NCBI GenBank assembly: GCA_043812755.1
Contig: JBDRLV010000007.1
Location: 1-37,383 of the forward strand
Direction of reading: 5' to 3'
Length of the DNA stretch: 37,383 nucleotides
Source of the DNA: JBDRLV01 sp043812755
Lineage (GTDB): Bacteria; Patescibacteriota; Patescibacteriia; UBA9934; GWF2-40-263
Shown one piece after another: positions 8,575 through 15,368 of this stretch. Positions within the stretch are counted from its first letter, which is position 1. Every line of letters begins with the position of its first letter. The notes below the pieces were generated by a model. That model saw only the letters and a list, made by a program, of their open reading frames with translations, was not told where the DNA came from and made no database searches. The position numbers and the translations under genes were made by a program.

Positions 8575-8730
8575 GCGTCGTATGACGCAAGAGCGGACAT
8601 TCCGCATCTTGGAAGCGAATTGGTTCCCAACAAAAGTTGGGTTCCGAGGGGGAAAGATTCGCTCCCAGGATGTGGAGCGGTTCTTGGGAGAACCGCGACC
8701 CGGAGATGATCACATTGCATGATCTGGGTC
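8575..8730 (-). promoter_or_regulatory. Structured intergenic RNA between two lipoprotein genes
   Basis: Between the stop of the upstream gene and the GTG of the large lipoprotein lie at least four perfect stems: 8677-8684 with 8689-8696 (8 bp, 4-base loop), 8614-8620 with 8657-8663 (7 bp), enclosing 8626-8631 with 8636-8641, and 8575-8579 with 8584-8588. GACCC/GGGTC closes a fifth at 8697-8730. No U-tract follows, so it is not a normal terminator. A processing site or translational control element is inferred. Confidence 0.55.
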
Positions 8731-8737
8731 AGAGAAA

Positions 8738-9070
8738 TTAACAGCCGTCGTAATACAGGCCGTTGCAGTTGATGTCGTATCCTGCCTCGCAGTAATCCGG
8801 AGGCAAGCGCTGAAGGGTTGTGGTCCAAGGTGCATCACCCCACGCATTGCACGTGAGGATAGCAGTGCCATAGACACAGGTCACGGAGCCTTGCTCGAGG
8901 CATTCACCATTGTCACCGACCATATGGCAGTCGGTTCCAAGTTGCTCGTACTCCTCCCAGGAAAGGGATTCGCCGTCGCAACCGAACTCGTCTGTGGCAA
9001 TGTCGCGCCAGTGCCAGCTACAAGCTGACAACATGGCTGCCAACGCTGCCAACAAAAACAATCGTTGCAT
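8738..9070 (-). CDS. Small Cys-rich lipoprotein, paralogue of one module of the large one
   Basis: A 110-residue protein with a lipoprotein signal (AMLSAC, Cys at 17). The rest is a Cys-rich domain ending ...CEAGYDINCNGLYYDGC. This tail matches residues about 372-426 of the downstream 1029-residue protein (WCEDGYDRNCNGYRYDNCC), including the spacing of earlier Cys, Gly and Trp residues, so the small protein is a stand-alone copy of one internal module. AAAGGAG lies at the right distance before the ATG. It is first in the operon driven from 9206-9234. Function unknown; a surface partner of the large protein is an inference. Confidence 0.8.
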   Translation of the reverse strand: MQRLFLLAALAAMLSACSWHWRDIATDEFGCDGESLSWEEYEQLGTDCHMVGDNGECLEQGSVTCVYGTAILTCNAWGDAPWTTTLQRLPPDYCEAGYDINCNGLYYDGC

Positions 9071-9205
9071 TTCGCTTCTCCTTTCTTTTTGTCAACGAAA
9101 AACGCCATGTTTGATTACAAGATGGGGGTTTCTTGCAACTCAAACAAGGCATTTCTTGCGATTCCGTCGCATTCGGCTCCCCCTCTATTCAATTGTGAAG
9201 AGGGT

Positions 9206-9234
9206 ACTATAGCATATTTTTGCGATTTTGTCAA
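9206..9234 (-). promoter_or_regulatory. Promoter of the MopE-like operon
   Basis: TTGACA (9234-9229), 17-base spacer starting AAATCGC, and TATAGT (9211-9206) on the minus strand. The leader to the first ATG is about 130 bases. Confidence 0.8.
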
Positions 9235-9238
9235 CCTC

Positions 9239-9346
9239 TTGTCATTGCGAGCGACCAACGGGAGCGAAGCAATCTTCTCATTCAAGAAGATTGCTTCGCC
9301 TAGCTTAGCTGGGCTTTGTCGGCCTACAACCTCCTTGCAATGACAA
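9239..9346. repeat. TTGTCATTGCGAG palindromic repeat
   Basis: Ends TTGTCATTGCGAG and TTGCAATGACAA are inverted. The centre pairs GAAGCAATCTTCT with AAGAAGATTGCTTC. Same family as 13380-13472 and 37258-37357. Confidence 0.85.
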
Positions 9347-9351
9347 GCTGA

Positions 9352-9385
9352 ACAAAAAGAAATCAGCCGGTTTTAATGGCTGATT
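9352..9385 (-). terminator. Terminator of the large structured RNA
   Basis: AATCAGCC (9385-9378 on the minus strand) pairs with GGCTGATT (9368-9361), followed by TCTTTTTG. Confidence 0.85.
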
Positions 9386-10162
9386 GCGAGTCAGGGACCT
9401 GCTGGCGCGATCAAATTCCCGAGGAAAGCCCCGGATCAAAGACGCGCCAGCAGTGGCACAGTAGAAAATTATCTTTTCTCCGCTTGTGCCCAAACCCTGG
9501 GCGAAGAAAAGGGCAAGCAACCTTACCAGGCATAAGTGACATGCGTCCATGCCACAGCACAAGGCAATCGCCTGGTGCATCTGGCCTCTGTGTCCCGTTT
9601 ATTTTGGTGGCACAGTTGGCAAGGTGGGTCCCGTTTTGGCTCATCGGCCTCAACGGCACGAACTGTAGCACATGATTACTAGCCGGATCTCAACCGGTAC
9701 TTTATCATGCTCCATCTTAGTAGCAAATTTATCTCTGCTTGCTACTACAGTCGTGGATCCCTATTGGCTCTGGAAAGCCAACAGGTCAACAGGTCGCTGA
9801 TCGTACCTGGGTTCCAGTTCCCAGGCCAATCACAACGTTTGGAGTATGTCCGAGAGCTTGGTACCAGCCCGGCCACCAAACGCTGAAACGTGAACCTGTT
9901 GTTTGCCTAGCCCGAAGGTCAGGCGTCTCGCTGCTACTGCCGGGTTTAGTCGGACGTCCTGCCGGAACTCATCGTTTTGCGTCGAGGCGTGGCTCTGAAG
10001 CCACCAGTCGGTCCTCGATCTCGATTTTGTTCCGGATATACCGCCACTTGATGGGGTCTACCCACTCTTGGCGGCTTGCGTCCATAACCAGGCTGTTTGC
10101 AGCAAGATCGTACAAGTGACCAAGAGACGCCTTTACTACACGCCTCGCCACTTGATACGAAG
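9353..10162 (-). ncRNA. Large structured RNA, about 810 nt, family not recognised
   Basis: A transcription unit with promoter (10169-10197) and terminator but no long reading frame. It is packed with perfect stems: 10029-10035/9962-9968, 10041-10046/10069-10074, 10013-10018/9982-9987 around 9999-10004/9989-9994, 9950-9955/9848-9853 around 9939-9944/9868-9873, 9894-9900/9788-9794, 9820-9825/9806-9811, 9745-9751/9662-9668 around 9739-9746/9719-9726, 9551-9585 as one long hairpin, 9485-9490/9455-9460 around 9474-9479/9463-9468, and 9443-9452/9400-9409 (10 bp). 9876-9881/9837-9842 would form a pseudoknot across two of them. Size and density recall ornate large RNAs such as OLE, GOLLD and ROOL, but identity with any of these was not shown. 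It is richer in G/C than flanking DNA. Confidence 0.75.
9969..10151 (-). CDS. Possible 60-residue protein inside the large RNA
   Basis: A GTG-started frame near the 5' end of the transcript gives a 60-residue basic, protein-like sequence (start VARRVVKASLGHLYDL, end VASEPRLDAKR). It would begin about ten bases after the predicted transcription start, with no Shine-Dalgarno. The same bases form several perfect stems, which argues that the RNA, not this frame, is selected. It is listed because a short coding region inside a structured RNA cannot be ruled out. Confidence 0.25.
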   Translation of the reverse strand: MARRVVKASLGHLYDLAANSLVMDASRQEWVDPIKWRYIRNKIEIEDRLVASEPRLDAKR

Positions 10163-10168
10163 ATATAC

Positions 10169-10197
10169 ACCATACTACATTTTGAAAGATTTGTCAA
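10169..10197 (-). promoter_or_regulatory. Promoter of the large structured RNA
   Basis: TTGACA (10197-10192), 17-base spacer and TATGGT (10174-10169) on the minus strand; a TAGTAT overlaps at a shorter spacing of 14. The -10 match is imperfect. Confidence 0.55.
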
Positions 10198-10202
10198 TAG
10201 CC

Positions 10203-10268
10203 AAGGGAGCTAAAGGGATCTTAAGAGAGCTGATGGGAACTTATGGGCTCGAATCCCTAAGCTCCCTT
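10203..10268. repeat. Short inverted repeat between two minus-strand units
   Basis: AAGGGAGCT at 10203 pairs with AGCTCCCTT ending at 10268; GGGATCTT-like words recur between and after them. No gene was seen here. Confidence 0.4.
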
Positions 10269-10290
10269 TATTACCCTTCAGATCCCTTCC

Positions 10291-10317
10291 AAAAACAAAA
10301 ACCCCGCTTTCGCGGAG
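10291..10317 (-). terminator. Terminator of the small acidic protein gene
   Basis: CTCCGCG pairs with CGCGGGG-like bases around an AAAG loop (10302-10317) and is followed on the minus strand by TTTTTGTTTTTGG. Confidence 0.85.
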
Positions 10318-10358
10318 TTTTAATAGGCAAAGTATTACTTCACCAGGCTTGCTTTGGC

Positions 10359-10505
10359 TTATTCAGCTGGAGCCTCTTCTGCAGGAGCTTCTGTTGCAGG
10401 AGCCTCTTCAGGCACAACTGCGTCATCAGCAGGAACTGCATCATCGGCTGGCATGCTTGCACCATCATCTGTTGCTGGTGTTGTGTTCATTTCGTCATCA
10501 AACAT
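10359..10505 (-). CDS. Small acidic Ala/Pro-rich protein
   Basis: A 48-residue protein (start MFDDEMNTTPATDDG, end EEAPATEAPAEEAPAE) made almost entirely of Asp, Glu, Ala, Pro and Thr, with repeated EEAPA/ADDAV units. It has no signal peptide and is probably disordered. The frame is credible because it ends 42 bases before a strong terminator and follows a TATAAT-containing upstream region (21 bases from -10 to ATG). No Shine-Dalgarno is clear. Function is unknown. Confidence 0.6.
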   Translation of the reverse strand: MFDDEMNTTPATDDGASMPADDAVPADDAVVPEEAPATEAPAEEAPAE

Positions 10506-10628
10506 ACTAGTTATTTTTTACGAATTATATGTTTGCACAATGTCTTGTTTATCAAACAAATCACTGTAAGCGAAATGATACGCTTTTTTTCAAATTTTGT
10601 CAAACATCGGCAGAGATAATTACCACGA

Positions 10629-10672
10629 TTGACGCAAATCGTTTTTGTTGTTAGTATGTCTTTTCATACTAA
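10629..10672 (+). promoter_or_regulatory. macA upstream promoter with overlapping palindrome
   Basis: TTGACG (10629-10634), 17-base spacer, TAGTAT (10652-10657). A perfect 8-bp palindrome, TTAGTATG and CATACTAA (10651-10658, 10665-10672), covers the -10 box, a position suited to an operator. A second TATAAT at 10705-10710 lies six bases before the ATG and could give a leaderless transcript. Confidence 0.6.
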
Positions 10673-10716
10673 ATATGATTGAAAAATATAAAGAATAGTG
10701 ATATTATAATTTTATT

Positions 10717-12657
10717 ATGGAAGAAATTGAACAGAATAATAATCAACAAGAGGAGATCATAGAGCCTCCAAAGAAAAAAAGTTTTTTTCGTTTTAGGAAA
10801 ACATTATATTTTATTATTGCGATCGTCATTCTGACTACTGTATATTTTGTTTTTTTTGCAAACAAAGAATCAGCATTTGAATTTGTAGCAGGCAAGGTTG
10901 AAAAAGGAGATTTGGTTCAAACAGTTGAGGCAACAGGGGACTTGGAGGCAGTTGATGAGGTAGAGCTTTCTTATGATGTCTCTGGAGTTATTGAAGAGGT
11001 GTTATTAAAAGTTGGGGATTCTGTTGAACAAGATCAAGTGATTTTACGATTAAATACTGATGAGCTCACAGCTTCTGCTGACCAAGCTCGTGAGGCATTA
11101 AGTGCAGCACAGGCAAACCTAAGTCAAAAAAATGCTGGTTCAACAAGTGAAGCAGTGGCAGTTGCTCAAGCTGTAGTTGATGTTGCAGCCGCTCAACTCA
11201 AAGCTGCAGAAGTAAGTTTGCAAAACGCACAAGCTGATTTAGATCATACTGTGTTAATTGGGGACGCAACAGTTGCTCAGGCAAAGGCAGTCGTTGATTC
11301 AGCGCAGGCCTCTTTGAATAATACTTTATCAACAAATACACAATCTAAAAAAGATGCCCGCGAAGATTATGTAACTGTAATGCAGGGAAATATGATTGAG
11401 GTGCGCGAAGCGCTTTCTGATGCTGATGAGGTGATTGGGGTTGATAATACAATGGCAAATGATGACTATGATGATTTACTTGCATCTTTGGATGGTCAAA
11501 CTTTGATTGATGCAAAAAATTCATACATTAATGCAAAGTCAGATATGGTTACTGCTGAAAATTTAGTGTATGCACTTACAACAAGCTCAACACAAACATT
11601 GATTGATCAAGCAACAGCAGAGGTAGCTGAGTCTCTTAAATCTTCAACAGTAACTTTGATGTATACTCGCAGGGTGCTTGATGCTACAAGTATTGACACA
11701 AATGCGTTTTCAATTGAGGATTTGTCAACTGTAAAAGCATCTATTGATACAGTGCGCGCAAGTCTTCAGCTTGAGTATGATTCATTTGTTGCTCAGCAAC
11801 AAGCATATGACAGTGCATTGATTACAGTAAAAAATAATGAAAGTACAGCGCGAAATACTTTAGTTGAAGCGCAGAGAAAGTATGATAGTTCTGTTGCTAC
11901 GCGTGACAGTAACAATTCTTTGACACAATCTACGGTTCGTTCTGCTCAGACAACACTTGATATTAGAAAGAGTGATCTTGCGCAAACTCAAGCACAGTTT
12001 GCTGAAACACAGGCCAGTCCTCGTTCAGTTGATGTTGCAGCTTTGCAAGCAGAGGTTCGACGCGCACAAGCTGGTCTTGATTCAGCACAGGCGAAATTTG
12101 CTAAGGCTGAAATTAAAGCGCCTTTTGCAGGTGTTGTTACTGATGTTACTGTTGAGGCAGGGGAACAAGTGTCAATTGGCACACATGTTGCAACAGTTCA
12201 AAATCTTGAACGACAGTTTAAAATTACATCAAAAATTTCAGAATCAGATATTATTAAAGTTGCACAAAACCAGAGTGCTGATGTTACATTTGATGCTTTT
12301 GGTGATGATAAAATTTTTAAGGGCTCAGTAATGCAAATTGATCCTGCTGAGATCTCAATTGAAGGAGTAATTTATTATCAAATTGATGTTGCGCTTGAGA
12401 GTAATCAATCAATTGGTTTAAAACCAGGAATGTCAGCAGATGTAACAATACTTACAAAGCAGGTAAATGATGCTTTATATGTTCCGCAACGTGCTGTTCT
12501 TGAACAAAATGGAAGAAAGTTTGTGCGAATTCCAAAAGACAATGAGTATGAAGAGCAAGATGTTAAAATTGGAATTAGAGCTGATGGTGGTAAGCTTGAG
12601 ATAACACAAGGTTTGAATGAGGGAGATGAGATCATTCTAACGATCAAGAATAAGTAA
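10717..12657 (+). CDS. macA: Periplasmic adaptor (membrane fusion) protein, MacA/HlyD family
   Basis: A 646-residue adaptor with one N-terminal membrane anchor (about 29-48), the first half of a biotinyl-lipoyl domain (about 80-115, VSGVIEEVLLKVGDSV), a very long Ala/Gln/Ser-rich coiled coil (about 118-460), the second lipoyl half (about 465-500, APFAGVVTDVTVEAGEQV) and C-terminal beta domains. Adaptors of this type couple a MacB-type ABC transporter to substrate export. The coiled coil is longer than in classical MacA (about 370 residues in total), fitting a larger span. The gene is followed one base later by the ATPase gene, so the two are translated together. No Shine-Dalgarno; a leaderless start is likely. 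Confidence 0.88.
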   Translation: MEEIEQNNNQQEEIIEPPKKKSFFRFRKTLYFIIAIVILTTVYFVFFANKESAFEFVAGKVEKGDLVQTVEATGDLEAVDEVELSYDVSGVIEEVLLKVGDSVEQDQVILRLNTDELTASADQAREALSAAQANLSQKNAGSTSEAVAVAQAVVDVAAAQLKAAEVSLQNAQADLDHTVLIGDATVAQAKAVVDSAQASLNNTLSTNTQSKKDAREDYVTVMQGNMIEVREALSDADEVIGVDNTMANDDYDDLLASLDGQTLIDAKNSYINAKSDMVTAENLVYALTTSSTQTLIDQATAEVAESLKSSTVTLMYTRRVLDATSIDTNAFSIEDLSTVKASIDTVRASLQLEYDSFVAQQQAYDSALITVKNNESTARNTLVEAQRKYDSSVATRDSNNSLTQSTVRSAQTTLDIRKSDLAQTQAQFAETQASPRSVDVAALQAEVRRAQAGLDSAQAKFAKAEIKAPFAGVVTDVTVEAGEQVSIGTHVATVQNLERQFKITSKISESDIIKVAQNQSADVTFDAFGDDKIFKGSVMQIDPAEISIEGVIYYQIDVALESNQSIGLKPGMSADVTILTKQVNDALYVPQRAVLEQNGRKFVRIPKDNEYEEQDVKIGIRADGGKLEITQGLNEGDEIILTIKNK

Positions 12658-12658
12658 T

Positions 12659-13372
12659 ATGCAACCTCTAATACAGTTGCGCGATATTCGGAAAAAGTTT
12701 GTAAACGATGAGGTTGTTACCTCAGTGTTGCATGGAATTTCTCTTGATATTAATCAAGGGGAGTTTGTTGCAATTATGGGACCTTCTGGTTCAGGTAAGT
12801 CAACGCTCATGCATATCATGAGCTTTTTAGATAGAATTACATCAGGTGATTACAAATTTGAAGGTAAGGATGCTGATTCGTTTTCTGATGATGAGCTTGC
12901 AAAATTAAGGCTTGAGGAAGTTGGGTTTGTATTCCAATTTTTTTATCTGCTTCAAAACGCAACAGTATTATCAAATGTAATGCTTCCACTAGTGTATGCT
13001 GGGGTTTCAAACAGTGAGCGAAAAAAGGCAGCAACACAAGCATTAAAAAATGTGAAACTTGAACACAGATTAAATCATTTATCAAATCAGCTTTCAGGTG
13101 GAGAAAAACAGCGTGTTGCAATTGCGCGGGCAATTGTGAACAATCCAGCTGTTATTTTTGCAGATGAGCCAACTGGAAATCTTGATACAAAATCAGGAAC
13201 AGAAGTACTTGAGATTCTTAGTAATCTGAATAAACAGGGGCACACAATAATTATGGTTACTCATGAACAAGAAGCTGCAGAGTATGCAAAGCGAGTAATA
13301 AAAATTAGAGATGGTAAGATTGAGGGAGATTCAGCCAATGGTAGTCAGAGGGCGGGCGGATATAATAAGTAA
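12659..13372 (+). CDS. MacB/LolD-type ABC transporter ATPase
   Basis: A 237-residue stand-alone ATPase. Walker [10 protein letters not shown] (41-49), signature LSGGEKQ (145-151), Walker B VIFADE (165-170) followed by PTGNLD, and switch His (202) are intact. The ADEPTGNLD motif is typical of the MacB/LolD/FtsE group, which drive mechanotransmission rather than classical pumping. It starts one base after the adaptor stop and is separated from its permease gene by a palindromic repeat. The short C-terminal tail ([15 protein letters not shown]) is not conserved in the family as far as recalled. Confidence 0.92.
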   Translation: MQPLIQLRDIRKKFVNDEVVTSVLHGISLDINQGEFVAIMGPSGSGKSTLMHIMSFLDRITSGDYKFEGKDADSFSDDELAKLRLEEVGFVFQFFYLLQNATVLSNVMLPLVYAGVSNSERKKAATQALKNVKLEHRLNHLSNQLSGGEKQRVAIARAIVNNPAVIFADEPTGNLDTKSGTEVLEILSNLNKQGHTIIMVTHEQEAAEYAKRVIKIRDGKIEGDSANGSQRAGGYNK

Positions 13373-13379
13373 CATTTAT

Positions 13380-13472
13380 TTGTCATTGCGAGGCCTTTAG
13401 GCTGAAGCAATCTTCTTGATCGAGAAGATTGCTTCGTCGTACGGCTGTTTGCCGGACTCCTCGCAATGACAG
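13380..13472. repeat. TTGTCATTGCGAG repeat between the ATPase and permease genes
   Basis: Ends TTGTCATTGCGAGG and CCTCGCAATGACA-like sequence are inverted; the centre pairs GCAATCTTCT with AGAAGATTGC. Its right end supplies the first ATG of the permease frame. Confidence 0.85.
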
Positions 13473-14710
13473 TTAGTATGAGGATTCAAGACCTAATAAG
13501 CACATCTTCAGAATCTTTGACAAGGTCAAAATCTAGATCAATTTTGACAGTGCTTGGAATTGTAATTGGAATTGCAGCAGTGATAATGATGCTTTCAATA
13601 GGGCAGAGTGCGCAGGGGCTAATATTAAGTGAGGTTGCAGATTTAGGTTCTGATTTGATTTTTGTTGAGCCAAGTTCAGGTGATCCTATGAATGGCCCTC
13701 CAGATCCGTTTATTGAGCAGACTATTAATCTTGATGATGTTGAGGTAATGCGTGAGAGCGGGCTGTTTGCTTTTGCTTCAGGAATGTTAGTTTCTTCTGT
13801 GCTGGTGTCGCATGGAGAGGAAAGTATTTTTGCACAACTTGCTGGAATTGGAGAAGGATACCTTGAGATTTTTCCAGCTGAGCTTGCATCAGGTAGATTT
13901 ATTGATAAATCTGATGTTGAATCAAAAGCAAGGATTACAGTTTTAGGAAAAGAAATAGCTGAGGATTTATTTGGACAGAGCGATGCAGTTGGTAAAAAAA
14001 TTAAAATGAAAAAAATTAGTTTTCGTGTTGTTGGAGTGCTTGAAGAGCAGGGCACCAGATTTTTTCAAAATTTAGATCAGCGCATTTTGGTTCCTGTAAC
14101 AACTGCACAGCGTGATATTTTAGGAGTGGATCATGTTTCATATATTTCTGCGCGAGCTATTGGGGATATTGATTATGTAAAAGAAGAAACACGATATTTG
14201 CTTCGTGATTCTCATAATATTGATAATCCTGAAGGTGATCCAGAAAAAGATGACTTTTTTGTTTCTTCACAAAGTGATGCTGTTGAAATGGTTGGTATTG
14301 TTGGTGGTATTTTGACTTTACTTCTTTCATCAATTGCTGCAATTTCATTAGTTGTTGGTGGAATTGGAATAATGAATATTATGCTTGTGTCAGTTACAGA
14401 GCGTACGCGTGAGATTGGTTTACGCAAAGCAGTTGGGGCAACGTATCGAGAGATTCTAAAGCAGTTTTTGCTTGAGTCTGTAATGTTAACGCTTGTTGGG
14501 GGAATAATGGGTGTTTTAATAGGTATTCTATTTTCATTTGGGTCTGCTTTGATAGTTGCAAGTTTTGTTGATGGCTGGAGGTTTGTTTTACCACCAGAGG
14601 CAATTTTTATGGGAGTAGTTGTTGCAACAACCGTTGGAATAGTGTTTGGACTGTATCCAGCACGTCGCGCTGCGCGGCTTGATCCAATTGAGGCGTTGAG
14701 GTACGAATAA
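13466..14710 (+). CDS. MacB-type ABC transporter permease
   Basis: A protein of 414 residues from the first ATG or 410 from the ATG at 13478. It has an N-terminal membrane helix (about 20-42), a large extracytoplasmic domain (about 45-270), and three C-terminal helices (about 275-310, 330-360, 375-400), the MacB/FtsX fold. Conserved words such as NIMLVSVTERTREIGLRKA before helix 3 and YPARRAARLDPIEALRYE at the end are typical. With the two genes upstream it forms a tripartite efflux or export system. The first ATG and ACA codon belong to the end of the palindromic repeat; MRIQDL from 13478 is the more native-looking start. Neither has a clear Shine-Dalgarno. Confidence 0.9.
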   Translation: MTVSMRIQDLISTSSESLTRSKSRSILTVLGIVIGIAAVIMMLSIGQSAQGLILSEVADLGSDLIFVEPSSGDPMNGPPDPFIEQTINLDDVEVMRESGLFAFASGMLVSSVLVSHGEESIFAQLAGIGEGYLEIFPAELASGRFIDKSDVESKARITVLGKEIAEDLFGQSDAVGKKIKMKKISFRVVGVLEEQGTRFFQNLDQRILVPVTTAQRDILGVDHVSYISARAIGDIDYVKEETRYLLRDSHNIDNPEGDPEKDDFFVSSQSDAVEMVGIVGGILTLLLSSIAAISLVVGGIGIMNIMLVSVTERTREIGLRKAVGATYREILKQFLLESVMLTLVGGIMGVLIGILFSFGSALIVASFVDGWRFVLPPEAIFMGVVVATTVGIVFGLYPARRAARLDPIEALRYE

Positions 14711-14724
14711 AATTATTTAAAAGG

Positions 14725-14747
14725 CAAGGTCATAGATCTTGTTTTTT
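14725..14747 (+). terminator. Terminator of the macA-macB operon
   Basis: CAAGGTC pairs with GATCTTG around a three-base loop and is followed by TTTTTT. Confidence 0.75.
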
Positions 14748-14748
14748 G

Positions 14749-14788
14749 TACTCACAGAAATTGTCCAGGTGGACATTATTTGTGAGTA
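14749..14788 (+). promoter_or_regulatory. Palindrome upstream of the bL9 promoter
   Basis: TACTCACA pairs with TGTGAGTA (8 bp), with TGTCC/GGACA nested inside. It ends 35 bases before the -10 box, so it could be an operator; no U-tract follows. Confidence 0.4.
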
Positions 14789-14818
14789 GTGTTCAATCCA
14801 CAGGTCTTGGTTAGCGAG

Positions 14819-14835
14819 TGTGCTATAATACTGCC
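14819..14835 (+). promoter_or_regulatory. Extended -10 promoter placing the start at the bL9 ATG
   Basis: TGTGCTATAAT has the extended TG element; TATAAT is 14824-14829 and the ATG is 14836, six bases later. The expected transcription start is at or next to the A of ATG, giving a leaderless mRNA. Confidence 0.7.
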
Positions 14836-15279
14836 ATGAAAGTCATCCTCATTAAGGCCGTGAAATCATTAGGTAAGCAGGGGGATGTTGTAAACGTATC
14901 TGATGGATACGCCAGAAATTTTTTGTTTCCACAGAATCTAGCTGTTTGTGCAACTGAATCATCTATTCAAAAGATGAAGCAAAAAGAAATTGTTGAAAAA
15001 AACAGAGCCAAGAAGCAAATGAAAGCAGCTGGGAAAATGGCTCAAGCACTTGATGGGTATGAGCTTATAATAAAAGGAAAAGTCAGTGAAAGGAATACAT
15101 TGTATGCATCAGTAAATTCAAAAACAATAGTACTTGAATTGAAAAAAAATGGATTTGATCTGGAAGAGGAAATGATTATGCTTGAAGACCCAATTAAGGA
15201 GCCGTGTGAGAAGGATGTGGTTATTGAACTACAACATGGGTTTGAAGCAACTATTAAATTGATAATTGAAAATAACTAA
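14836..15279 (+). CDS. rplI: Large ribosomal subunit protein bL9
   Basis: A 147-residue bL9, which binds 23S rRNA near the L1 stalk and helps keep the reading frame. The N-terminal domain (MKVILIKAVKSLGKQGDVVNVSDGYARNFLFP, given here in pieces: VSDGYARNFL motif at 23-32) is highly conserved, followed by the long connecting helix (about 40-75) and the C-terminal domain. Length is typical. The start at 14836 is set by the conserved MKVIL and by the -10 box directly upstream; a GTG 18 bases earlier lies inside the promoter. The gene appears to be monocistronic or co-transcribed with pyrG across a repeat. Confidence 0.95.
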   Translation: MKVILIKAVKSLGKQGDVVNVSDGYARNFLFPQNLAVCATESSIQKMKQKEIVEKNRAKKQMKAAGKMAQALDGYELIIKGKVSERNTLYASVNSKTIVLELKKNGFDLEEEMIMLEDPIKEPCEKDVVIELQHGFEATIKLIIENN

Positions 15280-15282
15280 CAA

Positions 15283-15360
15283 TTGTCATTCTGAGCCCAA
15301 TAGGCGAAGAATCTCATTGAGGGGGTCCTTCGTCATCCTGCGGACTCATCAGGATGACAG
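15283..15360. repeat. TTGTCATTCTGAG repeat upstream of pyrG
   Basis: Ends TTGTCATTCTGAG and TCAGGATGACAG are inverted. The right end carries an ATG in frame with pyrG. Confidence 0.8.
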
Positions 15361-15368
15361 AATTAATT

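Noticed and set aside
7395..8585. A 396-codon open frame on the plus strand, opposite the large lipoprotein gene
   Set aside because: It is the mirror of a Cys/Asp-rich G/C-biased gene. The product is a Val/Ile/Ala-rich low-complexity string with no ribosome site, while the minus-strand protein has a lipobox and clear motifs.
9305..9580. A 91-codon minus-strand frame with several Cys at the 3' end of the large RNA
   Set aside because: It reads through the terminator and into the palindromic repeat; no start signal.
9739..10119. A 126-codon plus-strand frame across the large RNA
   Set aside because: No ribosome site or promoter on that strand; the region is explained better by nested stems and a minus-strand promoter and terminator.
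9353..10162. Group I or group II intron, RNase P RNA or tmRNA
   Set aside because: I looked for domain V of group II, the group I core words, the RNase P GAGGAAAGTCC region and a tRNA-like end with an encoded tag; none was found.
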